The translations under genes and the position numbers were made by a program. From Bacteroidaceae bacterium (GTDB lineage: Bacteria; Bacteroidota; Bacteroidia; Bacteroidales; Bacteroidaceae): a stretch of 64,000 nucleotides of DNA. Under the pieces are notes generated by a model, which worked only from the letters and a program-made list of their open reading frames with translations, did not search any database and had not been told where the DNA came from. Shown piece after piece: positions 1 through 7,582 of the stretch. Position 1 is the first letter of the stretch; each line of letters begins with the position of its first letter. The stretch spans positions 1 through 64,000 of the forward strand of contig JAFUWG010000048.1 in the NCBI GenBank assembly GCA_017483605.1, in the 5' to 3' direction.

Positions 1-289
1 CTCGGAACTTTGTAACGAAGTTGTGCATAACAATGATAATTGGACTTGATGAATTGGACACCACTAAGTTACTAATTATCTGCGATATGTACAACTTTTT
101 AAGCATAAATGTTTTACAAATTTAATTCAACCAACAGGTATCATTTTATATTATTTTTTCCAAAAAAAAAACGTTTTTTTTGAAAAAAAACTCATTTCCC
201 GGACAAAAACAAATGATTTAAGCATACAACAATAACAAATGCACATCTTATTATTATAAGAAAATACGAAACCTTTTTGAGAACAGCAA
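1..289. other. AT-rich non-coding left edge
   Basis: No convincing reading frame is present. The stretch is AT-rich and has long A and T homopolymers around 160-200, including a run of A, then CG, then a run of T that is self-complementary. It probably belongs to the intergenic region of a gene outside the window. Confidence 0.5.
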
Positions 290-335
290 CAGCAGAGAGG
301 CTTGGCAAATAACCAAGCCTCTCTGCTGTCTTTTT
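290..335 (+). terminator. Strong intrinsic terminator, possibly bidirectional
   Basis: A perfect 16-bp stem (290-305 paired with 313-328) with a 7-nt loop is followed by a T run at 331-335 on the plus strand. It lies just beyond the 3' end of the minus-strand hslR gene and is oriented best for a plus-strand transcript entering from the left, so it probably separates convergent units. Confidence 0.8.
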
Positions 336-346
336 AGGTTCTTTTC

Positions 347-796
347 TTACGCTTCGAACTCTTCAAAACCGTCCTCGTCGTCTTCGTCATCAAAATCGAA
401 ATCGAAGTCGAAATCGCCAAAGAAAGCGGGCTGGATGAAGTCGTCGAGTTCGCGGCGTTCCTTTTTGGTGGGTCGTCCCGTGCCTCGTGCCCTGCCGACA
501 AAACCGCTGATGCGATTCATTTCCAACAGTTCCAGTTGCTCTTTGGCAGTGACGTTTTCGAGCACTTCGGGAACGAGTTTTGCCCCCACACGGTTCTGGA
601 TGGCTTTCAGCACCTTGAAGGAGTAAGTGATGGGCGGTTTACGCACCTCTATCACGTCACCCTCCTTAATCATTTTCGAGGCTTTCTGCTTCACCCCGCC
701 AATGGTGATACGCCCATTTTTGCAGGCATCGGCGGCAATGGTTCGCGTCTTGAAGATGCGAGATGCCCAGAGCCATTTGTCAAGTCTTGCTTCCAT
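347..796 (-). CDS. hslR: RNA-binding S4 domain protein (Hsp15-like)
   Basis: Small S4-domain RNA-binding protein of the Hsp15 type. In E. coli the family binds stalled 50S subunits carrying nascent chain-tRNA. The S4 fold covers about residues 1-65, opening with MEARLDKWLWASRIFKTRT and a GRITIGG turn typical of the family. The C-terminal third is a basic linker followed by a very acidic FDFDFDFDDEDDEDGF tail, which Bacteroidota homologues often carry. It lies 47 bases downstream of pth on the same strand and after rplY, so the three ribosome-related genes probably form one transcript. The start is the first ATG of the S4 motif. Confidence 0.88.
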   Translation of the reverse strand: MEARLDKWLWASRIFKTRTIAADACKNGRITIGGVKQKASKMIKEGDVIEVRKPPITYSFKVLKAIQNRVGAKLVPEVLENVTAKEQLELLEMNRISGFVGRARGTGRPTKKERRELDDFIQPAFFGDFDFDFDFDDEDDEDGFEEFEA

Positions 797-843
797 CTTA
801 TCATGTACAATTTACCCTGTACAACGGTATCATTTGTTTCCGA

Positions 844-1407
844 CTATTTCTTGTTATACTGGTTCATCGTGCGTTCCAGCCCTTGCAGACAGAAACTCTT
901 AATCATCTCGCCCACGTACTCCACTTTCTCGTCGATGATTTTGTTGTCCTCGTCGCTGAACTGCCCGAGCACAAAGTCCACCTGCGTGCCTTTGGGGAAG
1001 TCGTTTCCGATGCCAAACTTGATGCGGGCATAGTTCTGGGTCATCATGCACGACTCGATGTTTTTCAATCCGTTATGACCGCCAGCACTTCCGTTGCCAC
1101 GCATCCGCACCTTGCCGACAGGCAGGCTCAGGTCGTCAACAATGACCAAGAGGTTTTCCAACGGAATCTTCTCCTGCTGCACCCAATACCGCACCGCCTG
1201 CCCCGAAAGGTTCATGTAGGTGGACGGCTTCAAAAGGGTCAGTTCCGCATTCTTCACACGGGTTTTGGCAATGGCACCATAGCGTTTGTCCGCCCATTCC
1301 ACGCCCTGCTTCTTGGCAAAGGCATCGACGGTGCGGAAACCGATATTGTGGCGAGTACCCACATACTCGTCGCCGATATTTCCAAGCCCCACTATCAAAT
1401 ATTTCAT
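844..1407 (-). CDS. pth: Peptidyl-tRNA hydrolase
   Basis: Cleaves the ester bond of peptidyl-tRNA released from ribosomes so that the tRNA is recycled; cytoplasmic. The family signatures are visible: [24 protein letters not shown] at the N-terminus holding the catalytic His, [13 protein letters not shown], and [26 protein letters not shown]. The length is 187 residues, normal for the family. The frame stays open upstream to 1488, which would add 27 residues (MCGSFYF...), but the conserved protein begins at MKYLIVGLG, so 1407 is preferred. It sits between rplY and hslR on the same strand. Confidence 0.93.
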   Translation of the reverse strand: MKYLIVGLGNIGDEYVGTRHNIGFRTVDAFAKKQGVEWADKRYGAIAKTRVKNAELTLLKPSTYMNLSGQAVRYWVQQEKIPLENLLVIVDDLSLPVGKVRMRGNGSAGGHNGLKNIESCMMTQNYARIKFGIGNDFPKGTQVDFVLGQFSDEDNKIIDEKVEYVGEMIKSFCLQGLERTMNQYNKK

Positions 1408-1529
1408 GCTATAATCTACTGGTTCCGAAGGTTTCCGACGGAACAAATTGAACAACCACATAAGATAAAAATAAAAGGAACCACACAACGGTGGCTCCTG
1501 TAAGTGTTACACTGTCATTCAACAGCAGA

Positions 1530-2132
1530 TTACTGGTTAGCCTCAGCCTCTGCCTGTGCAGCACGAGCGGCACGAGTCATGCGAACGGCACAAACGACCA
1601 CTTCCTTAGAGGTGATGATTTCAAGACCTTCGTAAGAAAGAGCCTCTACCTTCATTGCCTTGCCAAGACCGAGGTTCGTCACGTCGATGTCGAGTGTGTC
1701 TGGGAACTTCGTGTATGGAGCCTTCACAGCCAACTTGCGAACGTTGAGAGTGAGTTTACCACCGGCACGTACACCTTCAGCAAGACCATTGAGTTTCACT
1801 GGAATCTCAAATACAACTGGCTTGTCCTCTGTAATCTGATAGAAGTCAACGTGTACTGGACGGTCAGTCACGAAATCGCACTGGAGGTCCTTCAGGATAG
1901 CCTTTACAGCCTTACCGTCAACCACGAGGTTCACGATGTACACGTTAGGAGTGTAGAGGAGTTTTGCCAACTCTTTCTCAGAGATTTTGATTGGCTTTGC
2001 TACTGGAAGGCCATTCTCGTCCTTCTCTACACCATAAAATACTGCTGGAATCTGACCAGCGCGACGAAGGTCACGGCTGGCCTTCTTGCCATACTCAGTA
2101 CGAGTCTGAGCGTTGAGTGTAATTTCTTTCAT
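1530..2132 (-). CDS. rplY: 50S ribosomal protein L25/general stress protein Ctc
   Basis: The 200-residue long form of L25 (Ctc/TL5 type), which binds 5S rRNA in the large subunit. An N-terminal L25 beta-barrel (about residues 1-95, beginning MKEITLNAQTRTEYGKKASRDLR) is followed by the C-terminal TL5/CTC domain (KPVVFEIPVKLNGLAEGVRAGG). An Ala-rich tail ends the protein. The frame extends upstream to 2171, but the added 13 residues are unlike the family. A well-formed promoter lies at 2242-2272 and gives a leader of roughly 105 nt. Confidence 0.92.
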   Translation of the reverse strand: MKEITLNAQTRTEYGKKASRDLRRAGQIPAVFYGVEKDENGLPVAKPIKISEKELAKLLYTPNVYIVNLVVDGKAVKAILKDLQCDFVTDRPVHVDFYQITEDKPVVFEIPVKLNGLAEGVRAGGKLTLNVRKLAVKAPYTKFPDTLDIDVTNLGLGKAMKVEALSYEGLEIITSKEVVVCAVRMTRAARAAQAEAEANQ

Positions 2133-2241
2133 TTTTTTTGTTGTGTTACTATAAATTAAGTTTTTGTACAAGCTTAATTCGCCATCACACGATGACCCAC
2201 TTTTAGGGGAGTGAGCCTATGTGTTGCCCAAAAAAGCGGCA

Positions 2242-2272
2242 CAAAGGTACAACTTTTGCAGGAAACCACAAA
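2242..2272 (-). promoter_or_regulatory. Promoter of rplY-pth-hslR
   Basis: Read on the minus strand, TTTG (2272-2269), a 19-base spacer and TACCTTTG (2249-2242) match the Bacteroidota sigma-ABfr consensus. Confidence 0.75.
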
Positions 2273-2357
2273 AGTTTTACCTTTATTTTTCTATCTTTTC
2301 AGTGATTTAGTCGAATTGCCGTCGTCAAACAAAGCGTTTTGACGCTCCCTGAGAGCA

Positions 2358-2780
2358 TCAGAAGATGTCTTTCACTTTATCCAGGAAACTCTTCTTCTCC
2401 ACTTTGTCTTCCGAATCTGCCTCAGCCTCTGGTGCGGGAGCAGGTGCAGCCTCTACCTCTGGTGCGGCAGCCTCAGCCTGCTCAGCATAAGCCTCTTCCT
2501 TTGCAGCATTTGCCTCTGCCACAGAGATGTTGCCCTTTGCAACGTCCAGTGTCTTGCCCAGCGCTTCAACAAACTTATCATAGTCTTCCTTGTAGAGGAA
2601 CAACTTATGCTTTTCAAATACAAAACGAGGATTCTCAAAAGTGCCCTCATTAATCTTCTTACTCTCCGTGATGGCTATGTATCTGTCGCCATTTCTACTC
2701 TGCTTCACATCGAAGTAGTAGATGCGCTTACCAGCCTTGACACTTTCCGAGAAAATCAAGTCTTTGTCTGTTTCGTTCAT
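2358..2780 (-). CDS. PUR-domain (DUF3276) DNA/RNA-binding protein
   Basis: A 140-residue protein of the Bacteroidota DUF3276 family, which has the PUR-alpha fold and is thought to bind single-stranded nucleic acid. The diagnostic N-terminal stretch is FSESVKAGKRIYYFDVKQSRNGDRYIAITESKK, followed by a second beta-rich half (FVFEKHKLFLYKEDYDKFVEALGK). The C-terminal 50 residues are a low-complexity A/E/P linker ending in a short amphipathic SFLDKVKDIF segment. The start at MNETDKDLIF is chosen over the upstream in-frame ATG at 2828, whose extra KKQLKKQTN stretch is atypical. It is a single gene, transcribed divergently from nusB. Confidence 0.85.
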   Translation of the reverse strand: MNETDKDLIFSESVKAGKRIYYFDVKQSRNGDRYIAITESKKINEGTFENPRFVFEKHKLFLYKEDYDKFVEALGKTLDVAKGNISVAEANAAKEEAYAEQAEAAAPEVEAAPAPAPEAEADSEDKVEKKSFLDKVKDIF

Positions 2781-2939
2781 GATGATATTATTGTTTATAT
2801 TTGTTTGCTTTTTGAGTTGCTTTTTCAAAATTTGCTACAAAATTGTCAATTATTTTTCTTTTACACAAGATTTTCGTCCATTTTTTTCGTTTTAACACAA
2901 TCATTCCACAAAAAAGGCGGATTTTTCAAAGAAAATCAC

Positions 2940-2947
2940 TAAATTTG
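2940..2947 (+). promoter_or_regulatory. Putative -7 box for nusB
   Basis: TAAATTTG fits TAnnTTTG and lies about 98 bases before the nusB start. No clear TTTG is present at the right upstream distance. The leader carries an eight-codon mini-ORF at 2959-2985 that is probably incidental. Confidence 0.45.
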
Positions 2948-3044
2948 CACCCAAATTATGAAAACCAAGGTAAAAGCAAAGTAACATCAGGTGAGTCAAC
3001 CTCAACATCCTTAAATAACTTGCAAAAAAAGAGTTTTTTGAATT

Positions 3045-3974
3045 ATGATAAACCGCACACTCATACGTCTGAAAATCGTACAACTCATGTACGCCTACTA
3101 TCAGAACAGTGGAAAAAACATTGAGACAGCAGAAAAAGAACTGCTGTTCAGTCTATCTAAAGCATACGACCTCTACAACTATATGCTTCTCCTCATGGTC
3201 AGCGTTTCGCGTTACGCTTTCCAGCAGGTAGAACATAAAGAGCAACTCAACAAGGTTGCCCACATCGACGAGCCTGTCAGCCACAGGTTTGCCGACAACC
3301 AATTCACCACTCAACTTGAGAACAACAAACAACTGCAAGAGTTTGTTGAGACGAAGAAGAAGACCTGGGACAACGACATCGACTACATCAAGAAACTGTA
3401 CGCCGATATCGTTGAGAGCGAGTATTATAAAGAGTACATGGCTCAGGAAAGCGTCACCTATGCCGACGACCGCGAGGTGTGGCGTAAGATTTACAAGAAC
3501 ATCATCATGAAGGATGAGCGTATCGACGACATTCTGGAGGACCAGAGCCTCTACTGGAACGACGACCGCGAAATCATCGACACGTTCGTGCTGAAGACCA
3601 TCAAGCGTTTCGAGGCAAAGAACGGTGCCGACCAGGAGTTGGTGCCCGAGTACAAGGACTTGGAAGACCGCGAGTTTGCCACTCGCCTGTTCCGTCGCAC
3701 CATCCTCAACGACGAATACTACCGCTCGCTCATCGGCAAGTGCATCAAGAACTGGGAGTTCAACCGCCTTGCCTACATGGATGTCATCATCATGCAGATT
3801 GCCGTGGCAGAACTGCTCAGTTTCCCACAGATTCCCATCTCCGTTACCATCAACGAGTATGTGGAAATCGCCAAGTGGTACAGCACCCCCAAGAGTGCCG
3901 GCTACGTCAACGGCATCATCGACGCGGTGGCAAAGACCTTGCAGAAAGAGAACAAACTCACCAAGGCACAGTAA
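3045..3974 (+). CDS. nusB: Transcription antitermination factor NusB, long Bacteroidota form
   Basis: NusB with NusE (S10) binds boxA RNA and supports rRNA antitermination. This 309-residue protein is about twice the length of E. coli NusB. It keeps the N-terminal start MINRTLIRLKIVQLMYAYYQ and the C-terminal conserved block (NWEFNRLAYMDVIIMQIAVAELL and ISVTINEYVEIAKWYSTPKSAGYVNGIIDAV), with an acidic, charged insert of about 130 residues between them, as is usual in Bacteroidales. It heads an apparent operon with yajC, a ybbR-like gene, coaE and a DUF5606 gene. Confidence 0.9.
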   Translation: MINRTLIRLKIVQLMYAYYQNSGKNIETAEKELLFSLSKAYDLYNYMLLLMVSVSRYAFQQVEHKEQLNKVAHIDEPVSHRFADNQFTTQLENNKQLQEFVETKKKTWDNDIDYIKKLYADIVESEYYKEYMAQESVTYADDREVWRKIYKNIIMKDERIDDILEDQSLYWNDDREIIDTFVLKTIKRFEAKNGADQELVPEYKDLEDREFATRLFRRTILNDEYYRSLIGKCIKNWEFNRLAYMDVIIMQIAVAELLSFPQIPISVTINEYVEIAKWYSTPKSAGYVNGIIDAVAKTLQKENKLTKAQ

Positions 3975-4038
3975 GCCCCACCCCCGACACACCCAACAAG
4001 AAATTCACATTCATTATTAAATAAAAGAAAATAAGACT

Positions 4039-4356
4039 ATGTTCAACTTGATTCAAGCAGCAGGTGCTGCAAGAGGCGGTTTCGACTGGAGCATGATCAT
4101 CATGATTGTCGCCATGTTCGCCATTGTATATTTCTTCATGATTAAGCCACAGCGCAAGCGTCAGAAGGAAATCGAGAACTTCCGCAAGGGTCTCACCATC
4201 GGCAGCAAAGTCATCACAGCCAGCGGTGTCTATGGCACCGTCAAGTCGCTCAACGAGGGCGAGCCATACATCACGCTCGAAATTGCCAAGGGAGTTACGG
4301 TTCAGATTGACCGCAACTATGTTTACGCAGAAGGTAGCCAGCAACAACAGCAATAA
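4039..4356 (+). CDS. yajC: Preprotein translocase subunit YajC
   Basis: A 105-residue single-span inner-membrane protein that associates with SecDF-YajC. The hydrophobic span is at about residues 18-35 (MIIMIVAMFAIVYFFMI), followed by the hallmark KPQRKRQKE and GLTIGSKVITASGVYGTV segments. It ends in a short poly-Gln stretch (SQQQQQ). It lies 64 bases after nusB and 36 bases before the ybbR-like gene. Confidence 0.92.
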   Translation: MFNLIQAAGAARGGFDWSMIIMIVAMFAIVYFFMIKPQRKRQKEIENFRKGLTIGSKVITASGVYGTVKSLNEGEPYITLEIAKGVTVQIDRNYVYAEGSQQQQQ

Positions 4357-4392
4357 TCTCCATTTCTCTCCACACGCTGTAATCGAATCTGT

Positions 4393-5373
4393 ATGGTTGC
4401 CGACTTCGCAAAGGTCATACTCAGAAGATTGCGGTTGGTAAAAATCAACCGCAATTTTTTGGTGTTTCTGGTGTTCCTCGCCGTGTCCATCGTCTTTTGG
4501 TTCATGCAATCCATCAAGGAGACGACCGAGGTGAGCATCAACTATGTCCTGAAAATAGAGGACGTCCCCAGGAACATCATCTACACCAGCGAGATGCCCT
4601 CCGAAATCAGCGTCAACTACTCCGGAAAAGGCTGGGATGCGTTCTACTACAAGTTCATGAAGAACGAACCCCACGAACTGGTCGTCAACTACAAGGACGT
4701 CAATGCCAAATCGGGCAAAATCATCATCGATGCCAACACCTTCCGGCGGGCAGCCATGAAGAAGAAGCCCAAGGAGTTGACCTACAAGTCCACCGTCCCG
4801 AGCAAAGTGGAGGTTTACTACTCCAACGGCTTGCGGAAGCGGGTTCCTGTGGTCTTCGGCGGAAAGGTGACGACAACCGCCGGACGCTATCTGTGCGGCA
4901 CCATCCTGACACCCGACTCCGTCGATGTCTATGCACCCAGCAGCCTCTTCAGGAGAATCAACAGCGTCGAGACCGAAGAAATTGCCTTCGAGAATCTGGA
5001 AGACACGACCTTCTGCAAGTTGGCACTCCAAGTGCCCAACGGCATGAAAGTGATACCCGACTCCATCGATGCCACCCTGTGCGTGGACATCTTCACCGAC
5101 AAGACCATCCAAGTGCCCATCTACAGCGAGAACGTACCCAACAACAAAATCATGCGTATGTTCCCGCTGAAAGCGACGGTCACCTTCTTGGTCAGTTCCA
5201 CCCTCTACGACGAAATCAACGCCGAAAGTTTCCTCTTGGTGGTCGATTACAACGACACCAAGAAAGACTCCAAGCGTTGCAAACTCTACGTGCGTCAGCA
5301 GCCAGAGAACATACGCCACCTGCGTGTGTCGCCAGAATATGTGGAATATGTCATAGAACAAGAAACAGAATGA
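4393..5373 (+). CDS. YbbR-like (CdaR-family) membrane protein
   Basis: A 326-residue protein with one N-terminal transmembrane segment (FLVFLVFLAVSIVFWFMQSI, about residues 24-43) and extracytoplasmic YbbR-like beta domains. In Firmicutes the family (CdaR) regulates the diadenylate cyclase CdaA. In Bacteroidota it is a conserved neighbour of yajC and coaE with unproven function. Its stop codon overlaps the coaE start in an ATGA arrangement, which indicates translational coupling. Confidence 0.8.
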   Translation: MVADFAKVILRRLRLVKINRNFLVFLVFLAVSIVFWFMQSIKETTEVSINYVLKIEDVPRNIIYTSEMPSEISVNYSGKGWDAFYYKFMKNEPHELVVNYKDVNAKSGKIIIDANTFRRAAMKKKPKELTYKSTVPSKVEVYYSNGLRKRVPVVFGGKVTTTAGRYLCGTILTPDSVDVYAPSSLFRRINSVETEEIAFENLEDTTFCKLALQVPNGMKVIPDSIDATLCVDIFTDKTIQVPIYSENVPNNKIMRMFPLKATVTFLVSSTLYDEINAESFLLVVDYNDTKKDSKRCKLYVRQQPENIRHLRVSPEYVEYVIEQETE

Positions 5374-5951
5374 TGCGAATCGGTATCACAGGAGGGATTG
5401 GCAGCGGCAAGTCCTACGTGTGCAACCTGCTCAGGCAGAGAGGCATACCCGTTTACAACTGCGACGAAGAAGCCAAGCGGCTCATGGTGGAGAGTGCCAC
5501 CATCCGGCAGCAACTCAGCCAACTGATAGGCGAAGACGCATATATAAATAATGTGTTGAACAAACCTGCCGTCGCCCGCTTCCTCTTTGCCAACGCCGAC
5601 AACACCGCCCGCATCAACCGCATCGTCCATCCCGTCGTCAAGCAGGACTTCCTCCAATGGGCAGCATCGCAACCCACCGACATCGTGGTTCAGGAAAGTG
5701 CCATCCTCTTTGAGTCAGGCTTCCATACCACCGTCGATAAAACCATCGAGGTCTTCGCACCCAAAGCCATCCGGCTCAGACGAGCCATGCAACGCGACCG
5801 TGCCACACGCAAACAAATCGAAGCACGCATGGCACAGCAGATGGACGAACGGAAGAAACGCCAACTTGCCGACTTCATCATCCGCAACGACGGCATCCAA
5901 GACCTCCCGTCCCAAATCGACACCATCCTTTATAAAATGAAGGAAGAATGA
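5370..5951 (+). CDS. coaE: Dephospho-CoA kinase
   Basis: Phosphorylates the 3'-hydroxyl of dephospho-CoA with ATP, the last step of coenzyme A synthesis. The protein (193 residues) opens MMRIGITGGIGSGKSYVC with the P-loop at about residues 9-16, then has NCDEEAKRLM, the HPVVKQDF motif (about residues 88-95) and VQESAILFESG. Two adjacent ATGs (5370 and 5373) are possible starts, and both overlap the stop of the ybbR-like gene. Downstream lies a short spacer and then an 8-bp repeat tract leading into the DUF5606 gene. Confidence 0.93.
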   Translation: MMRIGITGGIGSGKSYVCNLLRQRGIPVYNCDEEAKRLMVESATIRQQLSQLIGEDAYINNVLNKPAVARFLFANADNTARINRIVHPVVKQDFLQWAASQPTDIVVQESAILFESGFHTTVDKTIEVFAPKAIRLRRAMQRDRATRKQIEARMAQQMDERKKRQLADFIIRNDGIQDLPSQIDTILYKMKEE

Positions 5952-6005
5952 AGAGTGAAGAAGGAAGAATCTTCCGCTCGACGAAGTCAATCAACCCAAG
6001 ACCCC

Positions 6006-6057
6006 AAAAACTCAAAAACTTAAAAACTTAAAAACTTAAGAACTTAAAAACTTAAAA
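6006..6057 (+). repeat. 8-bp tandem repeat (CTTAAAAA family), copy A
   Basis: About six consecutive units of CTTAAAAA with minor variants (CTCAAAAA, CTTAAGAA) end one base before the start codon of the DUF5606 gene. Related tracts stand in front of 19284 and of clpB. Confidence 0.8.
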
Positions 6058-6058
6058 T

Positions 6059-6529
6059 ATGATTAAGAAAGTTCTCGCCATCTCAGGCAAACCAGGGCTA
6101 TACATGCTCATTTCACGAGGCAACAAGAGCCTCATCGTCGAAACCATAGATGAACAGAAAAAGCGTATCCCCGCCTTCGGAACCGACCGCGTGGTATCCC
6201 TCGGCGACATCTCCATCTACACCAACGACGACAACGAAGTCTCCCTCGCCTCCGTCTTCCAATCCATCAAGGACAACTACGACGGGAAAGCCGTTGACCT
6301 CTCCCCCAAGAAAGCCGACCAAGACGACATCATCGCCTTCTTCGCCAAAGTCCTCCCCAACTACGACACCGACCGTGTCCGCGTTTCCGACATGCGTAAA
6401 GTCCTCTCTTGGTACAACATCCTCATCACCAACGGCATCGACAATTTCGAATTGAAAGACGAGACACCCGCACAAGAAAAACAAGAAACAGAAGAAGCCG
6501 CTGCCCCTGAGCAACTGAAAAAAGCATAA
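6059..6529 (+). CDS. DUF5606 family protein
   Basis: A 156-residue cytoplasmic protein of the Bacteroidota-specific DUF5606 family. It begins MIKKVLAISGKPGLYMLISRGNKSLIVE, followed by GDISIYTNDDNEVSLASVF and a helical VRVSDMRKVLSWYNIL segment. The C-terminus is a Glu/Ala-rich low-complexity tail. The function is unknown. The position after nusB-yajC-ybbR-coaE is typical. The start is clear, although the 5' leader is a repeat tract with no Shine-Dalgarno sequence. Confidence 0.85.
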   Translation: MIKKVLAISGKPGLYMLISRGNKSLIVETIDEQKKRIPAFGTDRVVSLGDISIYTNDDNEVSLASVFQSIKDNYDGKAVDLSPKKADQDDIIAFFAKVLPNYDTDRVRVSDMRKVLSWYNILITNGIDNFELKDETPAQEKQETEEAAAPEQLKKA

Positions 6530-6555
6530 CACTTCTTCCGTTCCATCACAAAAAC

Positions 6556-6601
6556 AGTCCCCCGTTCGGCACTCCAATGCCAAACGGGGGACTTTCTTTT
6601 T
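6556..6601 (+). terminator. Intrinsic terminator of the nusB-DUF5606 unit
   Basis: A 16-bp stem (6556-6571 with 6578-6593, one mismatch), a 6-nt loop and a T-rich tail (ACTTTCTTTTT) lie 27 bases after the stop codon. Confidence 0.85.
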
Positions 6602-7132
6602 CACCCCTCACCACCACAAACAGCAAACATCCCACCACACACTCCGCAACCGCATCACCACATACCCCGCAATAGGACAAAATGACACACTCGATACCTC
6701 CGAAGTGGTGTGACTCACACCGCCCAGGTGGTCTGAGTCACACCACCGAGGCGGTCTGACTCAGACCACTTTCGACGCTCTCTGCGTGTCATTTTTGCCA
6801 AGACGAAATTGACATCCCCCCCCCCAAAAAAAAGGGACAAAGATGAACCTCCGCATGACTTGTGAAAAATCTAAATCTGCTAAATCATCGCGAAGCGATA
6901 TGTCGTTTTTTATCCCGACAAGTGCCTACGGCACGATTAAGCAGATTGAACTGATTTGGCATCGAAGGCATTGGACATCGTTTCCGAAGGACATGGGTGA
7001 GAGAGTTGAGTGAACATTGAGGGCCTTTCCTGTTCAATGTTCGATAATGTGATATCGTGGGAGCGATTTGATGGAAAAATAAAGAATGTTTAACAGATTT
7101 CATCCTCTAAAGAAATTTTTGAGGCTTTTTAT
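6602..7132. other. Non-coding gap before the secreted-protein gene
   Basis: No credible gene. It holds palindromic element copy 1 (6671-6816), a C10-A8 homopolymer junction (6816-6833), and then unremarkable sequence to the promoter at 7133. Confidence 0.6.
6671..6816 (-). repeat. Triple-palindrome intergenic element, copy 1
   Basis: Three 15-bp palindromes of the form GGTSTGASTCASACC (centres at 6714, 6737 and 6760; 23-bp spacing) are enclosed by outer inverted repeats (AAGTGGT...ACCACTT, and AAAATGACAC...GTGTCATTTT). The outer borders (AATAGGACAAAAT... and ...GAAATTGACATC) match copy 3 in inverted orientation, which defines a unit of about 146 bp. It resembles a MITE or REP/BIME element and has no coding capacity. 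Confidence 0.8.
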
Positions 7133-7163
7133 TTTGCCGTTTTCTGCTTTTTTCGTATGTTTG
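7133..7163 (+). promoter_or_regulatory. Promoter for the 7583 gene with a long leader
   Basis: TTTG (7133-7136), a 19-base spacer and TATGTTTG (7156-7163) match the consensus. If used, the transcript has a 5' leader of about 410 nt. Confidence 0.55.
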
Positions 7164-7169
7164 CCACGA

Positions 7170-7582
7170 TTTTCGGGCGGAGTCCGCTCCTATCCGAGAG
7201 TTGAAAAGGCGTTTTTGCTTTATCCTAATATCGAAAATCTGGAAAATTTTGGAAGGGGATAGAGACGACAAAGACGCTCACATGTATGTATATACTCACG
7301 GCGACAACTATGTGCTGTTGCGTTGTGTCATATATACACGCAGCGTGAGTACATAGTTGTTTCATTCATTCTTCCTAAGGTTATTCCAGAGCCTCGATAT
7401 TGATGAGTCAAACAAGTCTCACGCTTTTTTCGTATCTGGAAAACTCCAAAACTTTTCATTGTCACATTCGGAGGCTTAGTGACGGGGTGCTTACATGTAC
7501 GTGTGCGTACCTAAGTCTTTATGCTGATCACTGAGACTCTTTTATTTAATCCTTTTTATTAACAACTAAAAAATGTAAGACA
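7170..7582 (+). promoter_or_regulatory. Long, structured 5' leader of the 7583 gene
   Basis: No gene is visible. Two perfect inverted repeats interlock: TACTCACG (7293-7300) with CGTGAGTA (7344-7351), and ACAACTATGT (7304-7313) with ACATAGTTGT (7351-7360). The order A-B-A'-B' would allow a pseudoknot or mutually exclusive stems. A diverged direct repeat (around 7205-7300 and 7425-7520, sharing ACATGTAYGT) is also present. Confidence 0.4.

Noticed and set aside
2959-2985. Eight-codon ORF in the nusB leader as a regulatory leader peptide
   Set aside because: The MKTKVKAK product has no codon pattern linked to a regulatory signal and there is no attenuator hairpin after it.
3958-5361. Long minus-strand frame over yajC and the ybbR-like gene
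   Set aside because: Shadow of two well-supported plus-strand genes; the product is a low-quality V/D/H-rich sequence.
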